64,000 nucleotides of DNA from Vanessa cardui (GCF_905220365.1 NC_061151.1:3776197-3840196), one strand, 5' to 3'; positions 19,840-30,625 are shown, counted from the first letter of the stretch. Numbers and translations: made by a program. The notes: generated from the sequence alone by a model not told the origin.

Positions 19840-20600
19840 ACACCAGGCTACAATTCACTTGCGGATTTAACAATAGGCTAAGTAGGCTAGAGCCTAGGGT
19901 GGCAGATTTAGAGGAGCGGCAAATTTAACCCAAATTGTCTTTATCTTACAGTTATAAAAAAATCTTATAATTATATGTATACACACTATAGTATGACACA
20001 AATTAGATGTAGCATCGGAAAATGCAATGGAATGAAAATAAAACCAATTACTGCCGATTTACACAACCAATAGAAATAGCTCCCTATCGCGCCATTCGAC
20101 GCTATTCGTCGCTATAGATTCACGCGTCAGAGAAAGCAAGTGCATGTAAATCGACGCGTCAAATTGACGAATATATTAGGTCATATGATATTACAAGTTA
20201 ATACGTTTGTGCAAAGAACATATTCGTGTGACAAAATAAATATTGATAATTTGGGATAGCGTACTCAATTCGGATGTGATCGGTTTTACGAATTTTGCCG
20301 ATGCGACATCTAAGTTGTGTCTTAGTATACGTCCGTAATCCGTATTCTCGTCACTACATAGCGGGTTGGAAAAATAATCTAGTACTGACAGAAATATCAC
20401 CTAGTTAATAATCATACTAATAACTGGAAAAGCCGATCTAATAAGGACGATAAAACACAAATCAAAAAGCTGCAATTTCAAAATAAATGTTGATAATGAA
20501 TTTGAATTTCAAAAGTCAGTAAGGGCAGCAAAAATTGCATAGCTTATTAGCCTACTAGCGGCAAATTTGTATATCACTGCCACTGCTACAATGAAAAGGC
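19840..20600. repeat. Repeat-like host sequence around MITE-P
   Basis: AGGCTAAGTAGGCTAGAGCC, TAGGGTGGCAGATTTAG and GAGCGGCAAATTTAACCC on the left resemble TTAGCCTACTAGCGGCAAAT on the right, suggesting that MITE-P landed inside another repeat of the GCGGCAAATTT type. Confidence 0.35.
19988..20333. mobile_element. MITE-P
   Basis: Terminal inverted repeats: left AGTATGACACAAATTAGATG then TAGCATCGG; right CCGATGCGACATCTAAGTTG then TGTCTTAGTATAC. The body has CGATTTACACAACCAATAG, ACGCTATTCGTCGCTATAGA, GTGCATGTAAATCGACGCG and GTGATCGGTTTTACGAATTT. About 345 bp, non-coding. Two more copies lie at 52.37 and 57.78 kb, so it is a real family. Confidence 0.8.
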
Positions 20601-20860
20601 CTTCTTCTTCTTAAGAGACCAATTTTTTTTTTAAACTCTGTACAGAACTCAATTGTAATCTTATAAACAAAAAAAAAATGCAAATATAATGTATTGGTTT
20701 TTGCTTATGTCCAGTTTTGTTTTAGGTCTAGTTACAAGCTGAATTGAATCACTTTATTTTATGTTATAATTTAAAAAAATGAGAAAATATTGTTGTTCTA
20801 AACAGTACCTACACTTTGGGAAATACTGATGATGATACAGTTTTTTGATAAGATACTTAA

Positions 20861-20918
20861 AGGTAGGGCTTTGTGCAAGCCCGTGGCCAGCAGTGGGAAA
20901 TTTACAGGCTGTTACTGT
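20861..20918 (+). mobile_element. Chimeric SINE-A head / SINE-B tail
   Basis: AGGTAGGGCTTTGTGCAAGC and CCGT (SINE-A head) are joined directly to GGCCAGCAGTGGGAAATTTA and CAGGCTGTTACTG (SINE-B 3' end). A template switch during reverse transcription would give this structure. Confidence 0.7.
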
Positions 20919-21266
20919 ACCGATAACGAGTTCATGCCTAACACCTCGTTAGATATTATTAATGTAAAACAATCACCAAGAAAACAGTATCGACAATGCT
21001 TGAATAACACAATTGAGTTGTGTTTTTTTTTTCCATTTAAGTCTCATTACTTTGACAGATCAAGAATCGTTTCTATAACCTTAGCTCATTATAAATAATT
21101 GATAAATAAGGTTGTGTAACTTTATTTCTAAACTGGGTATAACCTAAACCTTGAAACAAACACAGAGCAGAGATTACTAGAATTGGTAATTGGCAACCTT
21201 GTGATCTTGAGTACACGAATGTATTGCAGTTTTATAACGTGTTATTTTATATATATATATTATTTA
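20919..21266. other. Unique DNA
   Basis: A long open frame (20829-21098) is mostly inherited from the SINE chimera and is not taken as a gene. Confidence 0.35.
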
Positions 21267-21268
21267 TA

Positions 21269-21553
21269 TGGTGGTAGGGCTTTGTGCAAGCCCATCTGGG
21301 TACCACCCACTCATCAGATATTCTACCGCAAAACAACAGTACTCAGTATTGTTAGATTCCGGTTTGAAGGGTGAGTGAGCCAGTGTAACTACAGGCACAA
21401 GGGACATAACATCTTAGTTCCCAAGGTTGTTGGCACATTGACGATGTAAGGAATAGTTAATACTTCTTACAGCGTCATTGTCTATGGGTGATGGTGACCA
21501 CTTATCATCAGGTGGCCCATATGCTCGTCCATCAGCCTATACCATAAAAAATA
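21269..21553 (+). mobile_element. SINE-A, full length
   Basis: GGTGGTAGGGCTTTGTGCAA through CTATACCATAAAAAA. Confidence 0.9.
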
Positions 21554-21555
21554 TG

Positions 21556-21790
21556 TACTAGCTTCTGCCCGCGACTTCAATTGCGTATCTCAAAAGAAAT
21601 AACCGATAAAGATACAAAATAAAAAAATAAAATAAATAGAAGTAAAAAATGATTCAGGTTGATTTTTCAACTGGCTTCAAAAAGGAGGAGGTTATCAATT
21701 CGTCTGCATTTTTATTTATGTTTGTTACCTCATAATTATTTACTGGGTGGACCGATTGTGTCCGAAAAGAAAAATATCTTACGGAACTTA
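21556..21790 (-). repeat. REP-I copy, antisense, with Helitron-like start
   Basis: CTAGCTTCTGCCCGCGACTT (an inverted Helitron-like end) precedes CTTCAAAAAGGAGGAGGTTA, TCAATTCGTCTGCAT, GTTTGTTACCTCATAATT and ACTGGGTGGACCGATTGTG, the REP-I phrases of the 51.3-kb copy. Confidence 0.6.
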
Positions 21791-22650
21791 TTTTTTTTTA
21801 AATAAAATTTTGTAATGCCGCTATATAATGAAGTTATAAAATAACAAATTAATTTATTACAGTCGTCATAATATGTCGTCTTAAAAAACCCACACACATA
21901 ATTCTCGGGTATTATAACAATAACTAGGAAATAAAATGTTCTCAGCGTAAATATAAACGAATCATGGAATATAATAAAGAAACCTATGATACGTGATCTT
22001 GATCTACGTTTGGTTGATTTAAAAAAAAAACAATTGAAAAGCGCGCGAAACAACGTTGTGCTTCCAAGTGACCTTTTCTCTCTTTCCCTCCCTATCTCTG
22101 TCCCTACATATATATAATACATATTTTATATGGTTTTATTTACAATTAGGTTTTGTTATTGCATAATTCCAATTTTATTAAATTGTGGATACAATTCTAT
22201 ATTTATAAACGCGAAATACTCATTGATTAATCACAATTTTTCTGAAACCATAACACCTACAAATAGAGTCGTCCCCTAAGAGCGAATTTTACGAAAATCG
22301 ACCCCTAAGGGAGTGAAACAGGAAATATGACCCCTCTTTTTTACTTCAAACCTTTAAAATGATACCACTTCCAATTCAATCTGTTCTAAGTTTATAACAA
22401 TAATAAGAAACCTCAGTTCGTCACGCGAAGATGTGTCATTCATTGGTTGCGATAATTGAATGATTATCATTTGTAGATTTTATCGTCAAATGGAAATGTT
22501 TACCTTCAACGAGCTGGTCGAGTGGGGAAGACACGTGAGTCGGAACTGAAATATGCCTGGTTAAAACTTGACTAGCTATTGTGTAGGAAAACATGGTGAG
22601 GAAACCTACATTTTATATGATATCTTGCAATATAAGCAGCGTGATTTAAA
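21791..22650. other. AT-rich unassigned DNA
   Basis: A 128-codon frame on the minus strand (21736-22122) overlaps REP-I and has low-complexity composition. At 22262-22345, GTCGTCCCCTAAGAGCG and CGACCCCTAAGGGAGTG hint at a degraded REP-V. At 22520-22645, parts of SINE-B (GGAAAACATGGTGAGGAAAC) are visible. Confidence 0.35.
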
Positions 22651-22654
22651 TCCT

Positions 22655-22750
22655 AAATTAATATTATAAATGTGAAAGTAACTCCTTCTGTCTGTCTTTC
22701 ACGATCAAACCGCTGAAACGAATTTGATGAAATTTGGTGTGAAGCTTTTA
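22655..22750 (+). mobile_element. HEL-E 5' half
   Basis: TTAATATTATAAATGTGAAA through GAATTTGATGAAATTTGGTG. Confidence 0.6.
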
Positions 22751-22771
22751 TATTCAGTTGTCAGTTTAGTG

Positions 22772-22862
22772 CTGTAGTTTCAAAAGATACTAAGAGTTTA
22801 CGACTTGATAAAGGAATGGATTTGAACACTGACGAAGGTTTTCTTACTCTGACTGTACATAA
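22772..22862 (+). repeat. REP-T copy
   Basis: TAAGAGTTTACGACTTGATA, AAGGAATGGATTTGAACACT and TTTTCTTACTCTGACTGTAC recur at 35.11 kb. Function unknown. Confidence 0.55.
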
Positions 22863-23009
22863 CATATATCTAACATATCTTAGTCGATAAACAGACCTGA
22901 CATCTAATAGTCAGGTGGTAAATTTTTATTCTCTTGTAACTAAGCGTATATGCTTTAATTATAAAGAATTATTTACAAATTTTCCACCGGTATGACCTAC
23001 CGTGCTGAG

Positions 23010-23106
23010 GTTACCGTTCAAACCGGAACACAATAATTGTAACCAATGCTTTATGACAGTAGATTGATGAGTGGGTGGTACCCAGCTGTTTGCACAACGA
23101 TCTACC
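23010..23106 (-). mobile_element. SINE-A 5' fragment, antisense
   Basis: GTTCAAACCGGAACACAATA, TGATGAGTGGGTGGTACCCA and ACGATCTACCAC. Confidence 0.7.
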
Positions 23107-23234
23107 ACAAAATAAAAACAACTACGTTCCACTTAAAAAATACTAACATTAAATATTAACGATCTAAATATTCGTGTCTTATGTAAATTTTTTATTTATC
23201 CCATTTGCTGACGAAACACTTAGCCCTTGTAGTA

Positions 23235-23368
23235 GTAGTAATTTACCTTATTGCCTCGACTGGTGACAGGAGGGCTGGTTCGTTTTTGCCCAGAGGATGA
23301 TTCAACGGGTAAATGCTGCTAGCATTCTTGTCACCATTGCACGCGGTCATGATTTACACAGTAACCAT
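23235..23368 (-). repeat. REP-J copy, antisense
   Basis: CTGGTGACAGGAGGGCTGGT, TTCGTTTTTGCCCAGAGGAT and TGCTAGCATTCTTGTCACCA. Confidence 0.65.
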
Positions 23369-23510
23369 TTTTATTTCATATTTGTATTTAAGGTATTTCG
23401 TACGTATAAAGATTGTAAATAAAAACAGTTACTTATATGATAACGACTACATATTTTAAAGGCAATATTTCAAGATCTTGACCCAGTTTGGATATTGATT
23501 TGACTTATAG

Positions 23511-23554
23511 CTCATTGTGTTATGATTAGTATGCCCCTGTTAATCCAAAACGAA
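23511..23554 (+). CDS. Candidate internal exon (unidentified)
   Basis: An acceptor-like TTGACTTATAG precedes CTCATTGTGTTATG and a strong donor GAA/GTAAGTTTG follows. The frame in which all 44 bases are open gives HCVMISMPLLIQNE. It starts in phase 1 and ends in phase 0, compatible with the phase-0 acceptor at 25150. The frame is also open beyond the donor to 23722 (WKEVLKFIDNAAPIPGLVRI and on), so an unspliced ORF is an alternative. No family recognised. Confidence 0.2.
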
Positions 23555-23914
23555 GTAAGTTTGTTTGTTTATTCTTATATATTACCTCCTTGGAAAGAAG
23601 TTTTGAAGTTTATTGATAACGCTGCTCCTATACCTGGCTTAGTCCGCATTCCTCCTCAAAAGGAGAGGTTGACCAGCAAGGAACATATACATTATACAAG
23701 TTTACCCTTTAGGAGACGTTAATTATCATTGTTTTATTTTGTTGTTGTTTTTTTAGATTAAGTTAGTCAGTCCTTATAATATGTTGTTTTTATTTTTTTA
23801 TACTTTTTATTATGTCTCGTGTCCTAATAAACATTACTTTCTTTTTTTTCTTTTATAATTTGGTTCACTTTTTCATATTGAATTTGTCCTGTGTTTAGAA
23901 ATTGTAAATTTTAA

Positions 23915-24115
23915 TTGAAGATAATGTTTAAAGCACTGACAAGTACCAATTTTTTATGTGCTTTATACATAATCTTTCACGTGATCGAGATTCTGGTGCG
24001 AAGGAAGACATTGCTACATGTGCGTTTAAAAACTTGCATTGGAATAGATTTAGAAAATTTAAACCAGCAAAGTTACAGCCATTTTGTTTCTTGGGCCAAA
24101 GTCCAAGTTTGACAT
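23915..24115 (+). repeat. Possible old SINE-B remnant
   Basis: GTGCGAAGGAAGACATTGCT, ACATGTGCGTTT and ACTTGCATTGGAATAG recall the SINE-B body, followed by CCAGCAAAGTTACAGCC. Very diverged; an unrelated unique sequence is possible. Confidence 0.3.
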
Positions 24116-24332
24116 CTATTTAATGCAAGATTTACATTAACAATTCGCGATTAGTGACGTAGAATATTTGCAAACAGCTACTTACTAAAATAACTTGAAT
24201 TTTACATTGGAAATCGTCAATGATTATGAGTTTTAATCTGCCGTATATTCTAATGAAACGTGGATCTAAAAAGTCCGTGATCAAATGGATGGTATAACTT
24301 TAAAATGATCACATATTACAGTAAAGTTAAGT

Positions 24333-24634
24333 AAGTAAAGTAACAGCCTGTAAATTTCCCATTGCTGGGCTAAGGCCCCACATTGCATTAAGGTTTTGGA
24401 ACATATTCCACCATGCTGTTCCAATGCGGGTTGGTGGAATGCACATGTGGCAGAATGTCTATGAAATTTGACGCATGTAACCTACATGTTCTCACGATGT
24501 TTTCTTTCACCGCCGAGAACGAGATTAATTATAAACACAAATTAAGCTTATGAATATTCAGTGGTGCTTGCCTGAGCTTGAACCCGTAAGTTAAGATGCA
24601 TGAGTTCTTACCGCTGGGCCATCTCGCCTCATCA
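24333..24634 (-). mobile_element. SINE-B, near full length
   Basis: GTAACAGCCTGTAAATTTCC through GCTGGGCCATCTCGCCTC. The tail is degenerate and the B box mutated (GAGCTTGAACCCG antisense). Confidence 0.85.
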
Positions 24635-24664
24635 CAACACAATATAAGTATAGATCATATAGAT

Positions 24665-24802
24665 GATAAAAATGCGTGGATAATTGTTAACTTCCAGACA
24701 TGATGTGTATACATATATAACTGTATTTAACTAACACATTTTTTGTTTTTTTGGAAAGAGTTACTACTGAAATTCTTGCGGGTTCTTCTTGTTAGAATTC
24801 TT
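24665..24802 (+). mobile_element. LINE-D fragment
   Basis: ATGCGTGGATAATTGTTAAC, then GAGTTACTACTGAAATTCTT and GCGGGTTCTTCTTG. It joins HEL-G sequence directly at about 24803. Confidence 0.6.
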
Positions 24803-24932
24803 GAACGGCCATACCAATTCGGACGGGACTTTCACTTACAGATAACTGATATAATAAGGAGTATATTAGGCTACAATAATATTTTTATTTGTTAAATTCA
24901 AACGCGTACAAGGTCGCATGCACAGCTTGTTT
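24803..24932 (+). mobile_element. HEL-G 3' half
   Basis: TGAACGGCCATACCAATTCG, GGACTTTCACTTACAGATAA and the end GTCGCATGCACAGCTTG, with CTAG mutated to CTTG. Confidence 0.55.
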
Positions 24933-25149
24933 TTTAATATAGCGTGATATGATCAACTGTTAGGCGTCAAACGGTTTAATATTTTTGTATGGTTTCCCCA
25001 GATCAGTGTTGCCCCAGTTTGAAGTGTGATTAGTATCTTTACACTTTGGGCAAACAAGATATGTAAGAGATTTGTGCTAACTCGTTTGTGACGTGGGCAA
25101 TGACGTAAAATGTTGTTATTTGGCTTTTCTCCTCTCATGCCCATTCCAG

Positions 25150-25296
25150 TATACGTCCAGCCTTTCTGGTCTGATTGATTCACAAACGTCTGTCCAAACT
25201 TTCGAATTTGCAATAATGATATATCCGCCTGGGTACCGCCCAACGCTTAATCGTGACAGTCTAACACCAAATATAATTCAATTGTATGATATTTAA
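25150..25296 (+). CDS. Candidate terminal exon (unidentified)
   Basis: A long pyrimidine-rich acceptor, GGCTTTTCTCCTCTCATGCC then CATTCCAG, precedes 48 open codons in phase 0. They start YTSSLSGLIDSQTSVQ, contain FAIMIYPPGYRPTLNRD and end IIQLYDI with TAA. No repeat family matches; a SINE-B starts 17 bases after the stop. The opposite strand is also open here in two frames (GYIIIANSKVWTDVCE in one), so strand assignment rests on the acceptor. No poly(A) signal is seen before the SINE. I do not recognise the protein. Confidence 0.25.
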   Translation, partial: YTSSLSGLIDSQTSVQTFEFAIMIYPPGYRPTLNRDSLTPNIIQLYDI

Positions 25297-25312
25297 GCGA
25301 CGTTTTATGGGA

Positions 25313-25594
25313 GGCAGAGATGGCCCAGTGGTTAGAACGCGTGCATCTTAACTGATGATTACATGTTCAAACTCAGGCAAGCACAACTGAATATTCATGT
25401 GCATAATTTGTGTTTAAAATTATATCTCGAAAAAAATTTCGTGAGGAAATTGCATGTGTCTAATTTCATAGAAATTCTGCCACATGTGTATTCCTGAATT
25501 GTAACTGTGGTGGAATATGTACCAAAACTTCTCCTCAAGGGAAGAGGAGGCTTTAGCCCAGCAGCGGAACATTTACAGGCTGTTGTTGTTGTTC
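25313..25594 (+). mobile_element. SINE-B, full length
   Basis: GGCAGAGATGGCCCAGTGGT at the head, a diverged B box (ATGTTCAAACTC), the end CAGCAGCGGAACATTTACAG and the tail (TTG)n. An internal rearrangement leaves TTCCTGAATTGTAACTG in place of CCACCAACCCGCATTGG. Confidence 0.85.
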
Positions 25595-25924
25595 GTGGTA
25601 ATATAGTCAAATTACAATTGTTTTCAAATGATCATAGATAAGAAATATGTAATCTTTTTTATTTAATAGCACAAGGAAACTATTTCCTCTAAGAACAGAC
25701 TATAATATCAATTGCTTTATTGAATTTAATTTATTCCGAGTATTTTCCGCGTGTATTATTTCAATGATATATTGCATTATTATCGTGTTTGTTTATTTAT
25801 ATAAAGAAATATTTTTCTGTATGGGCGTCATGTTTTTATGAACAGATAAACTATTTGTCGCATGCGGTTTCGCTCGTATTTTAATATTGATTGGGTTTTT
25901 GTTCGGATTAAAAGTATTCTATTT
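25595..25924. other. AT-rich unique DNA
   Basis: Nothing recognised. Confidence 0.35.
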
Positions 25925-25925
25925 G

Positions 25926-26140
25926 ACGACCTTCGTGGTCGAGTGGTGTGTACACTCCGAGGTCCTGGGTCCGATTGATTGATGAGTCGATGTGAATTAT
26001 CATTAGTTTTCTATGTTGTCTTAGGTCTGGGTGTTTGTGATACCGTCGTTACTTCTGATTTTCCATAACACAAGTGCTTTAGCTACTTACATTGGGATCA
26101 TAGTAATGTATGTGATGTTGTCTCATATTTATTTATTCTA
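25926..26140 (+). mobile_element. SINE-C
   Basis: GACGACCTTCGTGGTCGAGT, A box intact. A 25-base deletion removes CGGTTTTCATGGGTACGCC; B box decayed to GGTCCGATTGA. Tail TATTTATTTATTC. Confidence 0.85.
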
Positions 26141-26448
26141 TAACCTCCTTTAAAGTAAATAACACCCTCTAGTATGACGTCATACCTTCTCTACTATAAT
26201 ATATAATAACAATATTATATTGTGTATTCAAGGTATGTATTGATTGTCTTTGATTATTTATAATGAGCATATATTTCGAATACAGCACCGTGACGGCGAC
26301 ATTTTTTATTTTCTAATGATTTTGAACTCTTATGACAAAATAACTGCCGGAAGTCGCCTAAACGTACCGTTAGCAAAACATAAATGTCGAGGGTATCCCT
26401 ACAATTTTACACATATAATAATAAAAACTAATGTCTTATTAACCTAGA
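26141..26448. other. Unique DNA
   Basis: ATTCAAGGTATGTATTG at 26226 is a good donor-like sequence, but the preceding bases are too AT-rich to be coding. No gene called. Confidence 0.3.
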
Positions 26449-26451
26449 CTA

Positions 26452-26630
26452 TGTAAATAATATAAATGCGCAAGTATTTATATATGTCTGTTGATAAATG
26501 ATAGCTAAATAACTGAATCAAATTTGATTAAATTTGGTACAAAGCAAGTTGGATCTTCAAGGAAGCTCAGAATCTCTTTATGTCTGACACCTGACATCTA
26601 ACCACTAAAATGAGGGTAACAACAACTAGA
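26452..26630 (+). mobile_element. HEL-E, diverged
   Basis: AATAATATAAATGCGCAAGT, CAAATTTGATTAAATTTGGT, ATGTCTGACACCTGACATCT and the end CAACAACTAG. (CTGT)n reduced to one unit. Confidence 0.55.
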
Positions 26631-27084
26631 CAACATATAGACAGACAAAGAATTAACAAAATAACATAATATAAAATATTAATAAATTCTACTTTTTTTG
26701 CAGACCATACAAATAGTATTCAATGCGTCCTGTATATACGAGTTTTTATAAGAGACGTATTCGCAAAGCTTGTTTTACTTAATAAAAATACTATATTCTG
26801 ACCAAAGCTTTACCTGTTAAAAGGGTGGGGAGTGGCTATTGTGGTTGTGACGCTAATATGACATGATATATTCAATTTTATGTTAATCTATTGAATAGTT
26901 TCAAAATAAAGTTGTTACAGACAAATAAAGAAACCCACTTACATGTTAATTACATTAGTTAGTATTTAAAAAAATATTACTTAAAGCTTAATTTTTTTTC
27001 GTACTGCCATGCCAGCACAGGATATATATAGTCGGGTAAGTCTTTGCCCAACTGTGGGATATATACGATGTTATTTTATCATAG

Positions 27085-28151
27085 TGCTTGCTGAATCTGA
27101 ATTCTGTAATACTCTTAAGCCAGCTCCTAAGTTCTATGACCAATATCATCATGAGTTTTTTAGACAGGATGATTTAACAAACAGACAGTAAGTCTTGAAC
27201 TTATAGCATTAGTTTAATTCTTACATTTCTCTTGCATTGTTTTTAGTTTGAATTGTCAATAGTTGTGAGTGAGCCAGTAATAGCAGAACATTGCATCATC
27301 CCAGGAACTAGACCAGGGATAACCTGTATTTCTTGTAGTATTACTGTCTCGTTGTGGTGACCATATACTATCAAGTGGTAGATGGTACATTCTAAAAATC
27401 TATCTGGTTTATTTTCAATATCACGTTTAGGGTCTAATTCATAACAAATAAGTATACATTCCACTTACTTATACCTGATTGGGCAAAAACGTTTTGTTAG
27501 TGTTAAAGTGAAAGTCACGCTCGTTTGCTCAAGACCTTGTATTTATACTTTTCTTTTTGTCCTGGTTATTAATACAGGGTAGAAAGTTCGATTCCTGTTC
27601 GAAGTCATAGTTGCTAGGTTTGGGTATGACCTACTAAATAAGTGTATGATAGGTTTATATGGAATATGAATCAGAGGGCACAGGTGTGGGTACAATCACA
27701 AATGCAATTATTTCTTCCCTTAATCTGGTAAAGCCGAGATGGCTCAGTGGTTGGAAATTGTGCCTCTTAACAACAGACAAGAACCACTGATTTTTCATGT
27801 TTCTCGTGCTCGGCGGAGAAGGAAAATATCGTGAGGAAACCTGCATGTGACTAATTTCAATTAAATTTTCTACATGTGTATACACCAATCTGCATTGGAG
27901 CCTTAATCCTGAACTGACATGTAATTAGCTAATTTTTAAATTTGGATTAGAAATTTTTGGACAATAATAAAATACAGTCTTATTTGATCTGGATTCTTTC
28001 CAGCTTGGAAAGTTTTTACTATTGGACATATGAACCTCTCGCAAACAAACACCATAACAAGTTGACCTCTAAACTCCGATCTGTGTTACATGATCTTCAA
28101 AAATGTAGCCCGTTACACCAAAATGGCATACAAAATGAGTATTATCGATAA
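27085..28151 (+). CDS. Candidate two-exon 3' end of an unidentified gene
   Basis: Exon 27085-27187 follows acceptor TTATTTTATCATAG and ends at donor GACA/GTAAGTC. Exon 28004-28151 follows acceptor TTTGATCTGGATTCTTTCCAG and runs to TAA. The first exon enters in phase 1 and leaves in phase 2; the second enters with one base completing the codon, so the joined frame stays open for 82 codons. The peptide contains NTLKPAPKFYDQYHHEFFR at the first exon and ESFYYWTYEPLANKHHNKL then SKLRSVLHDLQKCSPL at the second. It is hydrophilic with no membrane segment. The 816-base intron carries a SINE-B remnant (27728-27900), and neither exon overlaps a repeat. Upstream exons were not found and I do not recognise the family. 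An alternative is chance ORFs, but splice phase, site quality and repeat-free exons argue for a gene. Confidence 0.4.
27728..27902 (+). mobile_element. SINE-B fragment, intronic
   Basis: AAAGCCGAGATGGCTCAGTG head, with the B-box region deleted (CTTAACAACAGACAAGAACC), then CTCGGCGGAGAAGGAAAATA up to CTGCATTGGAGCC. 3' end missing. Confidence 0.8.
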
Positions 28152-28827
28152 GGTCAAAATATTTTTTTCGCACATGATACATACCAAATATTTATACGTA
28201 TTTTAATTGTTTTACTGTCTGCCCGTCAATTGTGCCAATCAATGTAAAATATGAGTTCACATACCACAGAAAAATGATGATCATTACCGTATATTAATAC
28301 GACGGAGATGATTTGTCAGACGACATAATTTTGGAAGTTTTAGACGATCGAACGACGACGTCAGTAATATCCAAGATAAAATGAAAATCATTATAAAATA
28401 TCCTTTATCTAACCAGACTCAAGTATTCTAAAAAAATTACGAAATTAAATAATGATTGAATTAATTTTAGATTCAACTGATAATTTTTCAGTTAACTCAG
28501 TAGCTACTCCATTCCATCAATTTACATCTGTCAATTAAATACAATTATTAATTAATTTCTGCATCAAAAATAACTCGAATAGATTTCAAATGATCATTGT
28601 AATTAGTATATAATTGAATTTGGAGAATTCAATCAGAAGAAAAATGTCCTATCAGACAATAATTATCAAAAAATTGGGGCATTACAAGGCATTATGGCGT
28701 ACAATTGTTATTTATATCGCTTGTATCAACAAATCCGGGACAGAATAGCATTGTTTGAGATTAGTATACGAAGTCGGTTAAAATAACAGTATTACTCAAT
28801 ATTTTTCTTGTATTGATATTATAACAG
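28152..28827. other. Repeat-free DNA downstream of the candidate gene
   Basis: AT-rich with no recognisable transposon; probably 3' UTR and intergenic spacer if the 27-28 kb gene is real. No canonical AATAAA lies close after the stop. Confidence 0.35.
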
Positions 28828-29051
28828 CCAATCACAGCATCGTCTATTTTTAAATATTCAAATTTTGACCAATAGGATTGCTTGAATAGAAAAATGTCAA
28901 CTCGTGCGTCAAAAGCGTTTTCATATTATTGGTATTAAGAGATCACAGGGTTTTACTGGTTGTCATTGTGAAATTATTTACATAAATATTAGATACTTTA
29001 AGGATTTAAATAAACATATACAGATCTAAAGATCACGTGAAACTCTTAAGG
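28828..29051 (+). promoter_or_regulatory. CCAAT-rich promoter-like segment with a downstream splice donor
   Basis: CCAAT at 28828-28832 (AACAGCCAATCACAG) and 28869-28873 (TTGACCAATAGGATT), plus inverted ATTGG at 28928-28932, lie within 105 bases. Binding sites of the heterotrimer NF-Y (CCAAT with purine-rich flanks) cluster like this in promoters. Downstream, CACGTG-like ATCACGTGAAACTC leads to a donor TCTTAAG/GTAAACGC at 29050/29051. A short 5' UTR exon (about 28960-29050) would fit. No initiator motif is clear. Confidence 0.3.
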
Positions 29052-29572
29052 TAAACGCAGTTATATTGCGTTGAAAAAACTTAACATTAATTGCATTTTA
29101 AAAATAGTTGAAATCATTTTGTGTCATAAAAAATATTATGTGGGAGACTTAAGGTTATGTATAAACATATTTAAGGTTTTTTTTTGAAAGACACCATTGT
29201 AGAAACTTTTTACGATATTATTTAATAAAATGCATAACAATTCAAGCTCCATATTATATATATGTTATTAAATAAAATTCTTGTTTTCTTTAAATGTTGT
29301 TTACACCTATAAAGATGTATCGCCTTGAATGTTACCCACATTAAATATTTTTTTAAGTGTTAAGTGATAAGTCGATGGTGTAACTTTTACAATAAATAAA
29401 TAAATCTAAACCAATAGATTACATTGCAGGCTCAAATCAGGACTGCAATGACGTCACAGACATATAAGCTAGATTTAACTGAGTTGCTCTTACTATAAAA
29501 AACAGTTTCCTCTTTAATAACTTTTATTGTTCACTTACACATGAAAATGAAAAAATATTAGTCGAAAATCGA
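29052..29572. other. Repeat-poor AT-rich DNA
   Basis: No repeats recognised; possibly the start of a first intron. Confidence 0.3.
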
Positions 29573-29574
29573 TT

Positions 29575-29715
29575 TAAAATCAAAATAAACTTTATTCAAG
29601 TGGGCTTTTACAAGCACTTTTGAATCGTCATTTAACAATTAAGTGTAGCTACCACCGGTTCGGAAAGTAGATTCTACCGAGAAGAACCGACAAGAAACTC
29701 AGTAGTTAAACTTTC
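29575..29715 (-). mobile_element. LINE-D 3' end, antisense
   Basis: ATCAAAATAAACTTTATTCA through GAACCGACAAGAAACTCAGT. Confidence 0.8.
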
Positions 29716-30625
29716 GAAAAGTTAAGCTTTAAAACCAAATATAAAAATCTTAACCAGAGATGGATAACTTTATTTACAATATAAAACCTGTTTCAGATCA
29801 TTGATATTATTTTGTATCTTTGTTCCAATCAATCAGATTAGTGTAGCGAATAAGCATATATGTAATTATATAATGTGACAGGTGTCAGATTTTTGGCGCG
29901 CTTTTAATTTTGACGAAGGTGAGGATTATTAATCCTAATATTACAACAGATTAATAAATAATTTATTTTTCATTATTCATAGTATAGATTCGGTTCGGCT
30001 GTTTGTTACACAATCTTGATCGATTTATAATATCATTTGTTATAGAATTGATTGCATTGTGAAACAGAAATACCATGGAGGTTTATTGTAGTAAATTAAT
30101 TAATATATGATATATTTTTAATCACATCAAGCAATATGAGCAGGGGACTACGAGCTATAAATATTGAACAAAATTCATGAGTCAAAAAAATACTGTATTT
30201 TTGAATGAGTAAAATCATTTATATAGTGCCTGAGTGTGACCAGTAATAAAAATCAGTAGATAATATTATATATTAATTAAAACACACATTAATTACCATA
30301 AGTTCACACTTGTCTATCTAAATGATGTATAATCTATTAAGTATTAAATTTTAATGTACTGGCAAGTAATTTTATAAAGAGGGTCAAATTAATTACTCAT
30401 TTAATGACCATAATCATGTAATTAATTGGTAAATAGTAGTAAAACTATTTTGTACCTCTATATTATTGTTTAAATAAAATATTAATATTTTTTTTAGAGT
30501 CAAAAAGTATTTTTAAAAACTTGCATTGATATTTTGATTTTGTCTGTATTTGTAGCTAACTATGGCGGCCTAAATACATAGTGATCTCATCCAGACAATG
30601 TTAGAAAATATCTGGTAGAAAGGAA
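29716..30625. other. AT-rich unique DNA
   Basis: TGACAGGTGTCAGATTTTTG with GGCGCGC at 29877-29902 is a GC-rich spot. Otherwise nothing recognised. Confidence 0.3.

Noticed and set aside
21736..22122. 128-codon minus-strand ORF
   Set aside because: It overlaps REP-I, is rich in K, F and I from AT-rich DNA, and shows no motif or splice sites.
27036..27084. Tiny intron GTAAGTCTTTG to ATCATAG joining ATGCCAGCACAGG to the 27085 exon
   Set aside because: The phases do not join and the frame needed contains TAG.
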